Shown here: in pieces, positions 60,901 to 64,000 of the stretch
Layout: every line of letters starts with the position of its first letter
How positions within the stretch are numbered: the stretch's first letter is position 1
Assembly (NCBI RefSeq): GCF_910592395.1
Contig: NC_088309.1
Coordinates: 20,896,599 to 20,960,598, forward strand
Source of the DNA: Lineus longissimus
Taxonomy: Eukaryota > Nemertea > Pilidiophora > Heteronemertea > Lineidae
Direction: 5' to 3'
Length of the DNA stretch: 64,000 bases
Position numbers and translations under genes: made by a program
Notes under the pieces: generated by a model
Database searches by the model: none
What the model was told of the DNA's origin: nothing
The model's input: the letters and a program-made list of their open reading frames with translations, nothing else

Positions 60901-62879
60901 TATTCTAACTTAATCTAATCGTCGTGAAATCTGCTCCCAGATGAGGAAAATGTATCTTTTGTAGGCAGAGGCTGTGCAGAGTTATTTTAATGATGACGAC
61001 ATTTCAATCAGCGGAAACGGCATTCATAACCACATTCATACCAGAAAAGGGCTCAAGAATTATGATCCGGATATCTTTGCTCTTTGCCAAGAGATTTGGC
61101 CATGTGACAACACGTTTCTCCACAGGTGTCTATCTTCAAGAGGTAAGAGCATTTCGTGTAGAAACTTGATTGGCTATCACGCATACGACGTCATCACAAA
61201 AAGGACGATGCGTTTAGGACAACCAACCGAGAGCAGTAGTTCTCACCTGCCAGATTTATCTCGAGGATGATAAAGCTGCAAACTATTGGAATGATCCTAG
61301 ACACTATAAAATGTGAATAGTAAGATAGGTACTGTCATCTTGGAAACCAAGGTTTTAGCGTCTTAGCAAGATTAGAAATGTATACCCTGCATTTAAAGGG
61401 AGTATATAAGACCATGCGGTTTAGGAAGAGTTGATTAATTCAACGTCAAAAACAAACGAAGAGGTCTAACTCTTTGGACCTAACCACGGATGTAGAGCTC
61501 TACATCCGTATACCTAACTGATACTTTTATCAAACAATCGACTATTCTGGCTTCCAGGGTTGGAGCAAGAACAACAGCTGAAAATGAACTGTAATGGCAC
61601 AAATAATCCCATCTTCTCCTACAGCGCTGGTAAGTGGAATTCAAGGATCACCCGCACACCGCACGGTTGTAACTTAACTAAATGACGAGTGTCTCGAGAA
61701 TTGGCACTACTGACGTTTACAGAGTTTCTGTATACAAGTGGTCCTTTAAAGATATATCTGAAAATGAACATAAAACATTCTACCAATTGTCAAAAAGCCC
61801 GATATATTTTGATACGTCAATCACCTGAGAGTAACAATAACTTGATTGATCTATAGTCTCCTGGGACGCAGTCCATTCCTCATCCTATGTCGTCTCTTCT
61901 CTTGGACGACGGGACGAGGCCAGTGAACTACGTCCGGAGTGTAGAAATCTGGGGCTTCTTTTTTATTTTTTCAAGAATGCGCAGATACGAATTTCCACTG
62001 TCCAAGCTGGGCCGGCATGGGTGGATGTGTGAGGAATCCACGTTATATGCTCCCGTACTGTCCAAGGAGTTGTAGAGTGTGTACGACTAATTATGAAGGC
62101 AAAGGTAACATAGAGTGAATACATGAGCATGCAAACATGATTCTGCAAACATGATATCAATTTCAACCTGAGGTTTAATTAATTCTTGGTTTTATGCAGT
62201 AAAATGATCACCCGAAAGATTATGGATGTTCGCTTCTCCGGCCCTGCACGAGCAATGTGTCGCAGGGCCGGAGAATTCCCAGAGGATGGTCAGTGCAGGA
62301 TGGCGTGAGACTGAACCTCTCCGTATATTTCAGCTAATCAAAATAACCAGTCTCGGGTAGTCCAGATGTCTACGTGTGACGACATCGCAAGCGAGTGTGC
62401 ATGGCAGATGTGCGGGAAAGACGTTGGCTACAGTGCGGAGAACTGTCGATCTACGTGTGTTAACTGTGATTACTACCTGGGTATGTTCTAAAATTATTAA
62501 ATTTGATTAGCTGAAAGACCTTTACATATGATTATGTAATCTTAAAGAGATTGGCTCAAGAAGTGCCCAGGGTGGCTATGACGAATAAGGTGGTTTGAAC
62601 AGCTAACGGATAAATATTTGTCAACTGAGGTGCACTTGAAACCACCATCATGCCGGATTACGTAACGGTCAATGATACAATGTACAAAGATCGTGAATTT
62701 TACATCCAGAATTTCACCTTTCTTTTCCAGACCTCTTCAACAGGACAGACCCATGGTTAGTTGAGTCAGCAACAACTGCCACCCTATCTTTCTCGCTACC
62801 TTCGACAGGCAATTCAAACGTGATTTCCGCATTGTTAATGGTTGTGCAGTGCCTGTTTATGTCAAAGTTTGTTTTATAA
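57930..62879 (+). CDS. Putative membrane-anchored zinc metallopeptidase with ShKT-like modules (12 exons, 556 aa)
   Basis: Coding exons are 57930-57943, 58025-58152, 58259-58375, 58775-59068, 59614-59718, 60019-60184, 60450-60621, 60965-61142, 61558-61629, 61976-62104, 62334-62480 and 62731-62879. All borders are GT/AG and in phase. Residues 1-28 are polar, with a hydrophobic segment at about 29-47 (SYFFSIVLVFVATIANVF) that fits a type II signal anchor. The extracellular part contains TTDIPEH, ARGLGATRDRPLS, EENTLC and LHEFAHGVH, where H284-E285-x-x-H288 is a zincin HExxH motif. EYWAEAVQSYF (330-340) offers a third ligand glutamate, and NHIHTRKGLKNYDPDIF follows. Residues 417-451 form a canonical six-cysteine ShKT module (CADTNFHC through SCRVC). 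Residues 473-503 form a second, atypical cysteine module. The tail (about 538-556) is hydrophobic and ends at the stop, like a GPI-attachment signal or second membrane segment. The likely role is a secreted-face peptidase; substrate unknown. I recall similar HEF-H/EYWAE proteins in bacteria, fungi and invertebrates but cannot name a MEROPS family. The first two exons are the least certain. Confidence 0.85.
60450..60621 (+). CDS. Catalytic exon of the metallopeptidase (HEFAH)
   Basis: This 172-nt exon encodes YPKEDIPLHEFAHGVHL near its start and NLMEYW at its end. It therefore carries both the HExxH zinc-binding helix and the start of the EYWAE motif; the AE comes from the next exon at 60965. 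Two histidines and the general-base glutamate are intact, so the protein is predicted to be active rather than a pseudoenzyme. Confidence 0.85.
61976..62104 (+). CDS. Exon encoding a canonical ShKT module
   Basis: The exon begins AA TGC and encodes CADTNFHC, WAGMGGC, NPRYML, YCPRSCRVC. That is the six-cysteine pattern, with the WA-x-x-G-x-C and NP-x-YM signatures of ShKT domains. One module per symmetric phase-1 exon is typical of shuffled extracellular domains. Such modules are widespread in invertebrate extracellular enzymes, so the module does not by itself indicate a toxin. Confidence 0.85.
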
Positions 62880-64000
62880 GCAAGCAGCATCCAGTGATTT
62901 TAACGGGATCGATCACTGTATAGCGTCTTCCGTGTTTACTCATGGACCAGGAGAAACAAATTTGAAAAACGAAGAGGATAAATTTCCCCAAACGTATCGG
63001 AAAGAAAGTGATCGCCCGACATCAACTGGGTTCTATAGCCTAGTCGTATTTCCACAGGTTATAAAAGTAAGAAGCTGAATTTGTCTTCTAACGTCCGGAT
63101 CCTTTATTCTAACACTGCTTCACAAAATTATACACACCAAAGTCATAATTGATAAAATAGTTCGTCGGGATGACGATTCGTGCACGTTCTCTCTATCTCT
63201 CTCTCTGCCGAGAGCGTGCGGACAGCTGTTTTGTATCCACGCGCAGCTTTGTCTGCACCAATCAGGGGGCAACGTTGATGCGTCTCCATCCAATGAGGAG
63301 CCGCATCAATGCTGACGTAATTGATCACGTAATTGATCACGCTGGGGAGAATGGAGGATTAAAAGTAGACCGTGGGAATTTTCCACGATTATCCACCGGT
63401 ATCTTATCTAAACCCAATTCCAATAATCCCGCACACTTAATTCCAAAAATTACACATTACAGTGCTACTCATGAGAAAGGTTTTACAATTACTATACAAC
63501 ACTAACTAGGACATCGACTATCTAACAAGCCCAAGACCAAAACATGTCTTCCGAAAGTAGTGTTGACAGTTTTCTCCTTTCTATTTTTGTATTAGCCAAC
63601 AAAGTGTACTGGTATTTCTTTTTAAACCTTTTGTAAAATATAAAAACTCATGAGGAAGTCTGCGAAGAATATTTTATCCCGGTATATCCTGGGACACTGG
63701 GAAGCCGTGCAATTTATTTGTAAAAAAGAAAAAAGAACACCCCATTTACCCCCACATCTGACTTGAAAGTTCACTACGTCCGCTCATCACTCGACTCATA
63801 AATGTATTAGAGCCATGTAGACCACCTTCTCTGGTTTTTCTCGATGTTACACATGCACATTTGCCTGCACACTTCAAATATATAGCATGTTCAATATAGA
63901 CCCCACGCTCCCCCACTACAGGGGCGTGGTACTCGCTATAGTTGTTGTTGCTGCTGCTGTTAAATGGGTGCTCCTTGCAGTATTTGCATAATTTAAAAAA
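62880..64000 (+). other. Region downstream of the metallopeptidase
   Basis: Presumed 3' UTR and flank. It contains a short hairpin at 63275-63309, a 12-bp direct repeat at 63316-63339 and a GTTGTTGTTGCTGCTGCTG run near 63940-63960. The open frame at 63170-63505 shows no recognised protein and no splice support. Confidence 0.5.
63275..63309. repeat. Short hairpin
   Basis: TTGATGCGTCTCC and GGAGCCGCATCAA are inverted copies with one mismatched position, separated by an approximately 9-bp loop. A tandem duplication of CGTAATTGATCA (63316-63339) follows directly. The function is unknown. Confidence 0.6.

Noticed and set aside
61858-61960. A possible extra metallopeptidase exon beginning SWDAVHSS
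   Set aside because: There is an acceptor (CTATAG) but no in-phase donor that would join the ShKT exon. The direct junction 61629 to 61976 is already in phase and gives a clean module.
63170-63505. A 111-codon open frame near the right end
   Set aside because: No recognisable domain and it spans short inverted and direct repeats, so it is likely non-coding flank.

Overview
The window is eukaryotic nuclear DNA: AT-rich, gene-sparse, with short exons bounded by GT/AG introns, long introns, and many non-autonomous repeats. The proteins (two septins, an RNF10-type RING protein, a ShKT-domain metallopeptidase) and the repeats (TTAA-flanked and TA-flanked miniature elements, and a long element beginning AACAAGAGGCCCAAGGGCC and ending in a hairpin plus GAGCTAAAAA) suggest a marine invertebrate, probably a lophotrochozoan such as a mollusc or relative. 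That placement comes from remembered repeat styles, not from a database search. Exons were assembled by hand from splice signals, reading phase and protein similarity; each of the five gene models closes in phase from ATG to stop.

Layout. (1) 3.1-21.9 kb, minus strand: a septin of the SEPT2 subgroup most like SEPT5/SEPT4 (12 coding exons, 431 aa, with an alternative N-terminal exon at 17.4 kb). Its last intron holds a 3.8 kb repetitive element, and another intron carries a decayed copy of the G3-motif exon. (2) 27.0-41.8 kb, minus strand: a second septin, most like SEPT2 (11 coding exons including a predicted 11-nt microexon, 367 aa). The two are head-to-tail paralogues with nearly identical intron phases. 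(3) 46.0-51.7 kb, minus strand: a complete RNF10-like RING E3 ligase (13 coding exons, 771 aa). (4) 52.9-55.3 kb, plus strand: a seven-exon, 313-aa protein I cannot name, divergent from RNF10 across a 1.16 kb gap. (5) 57.9-62.9 kb, plus strand: a 12-exon, 556-aa predicted membrane-anchored zinc metallopeptidase (HEFAH plus EYWAE) with two cysteine-rich ShKT-like modules and a hydrophobic C-terminus.

Between genes and in introns there are two minisatellites (60-bp unit at 22.9 kb; 86-bp unit at 42.1-43.0 kb), smaller tandem arrays, a strong approximately 55-bp-stem foldback at 45.1 kb, several copies of a TA-flanked MITE, two clear TTAA-flanked MITEs, and long G tracts.

Function. The two septins are expected to contribute SEPT2-group subunits to hetero-oligomeric cytoskeletal filaments, so their linkage looks like local duplication rather than a pathway cluster. 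The RNF10-like gene and its divergent neighbour may share a promoter region. The metallopeptidase is the least familiar gene and the best candidate for a poorly described protein family. I saw no prokaryote-type system, CRISPR array, rRNA, or convincing tRNA.
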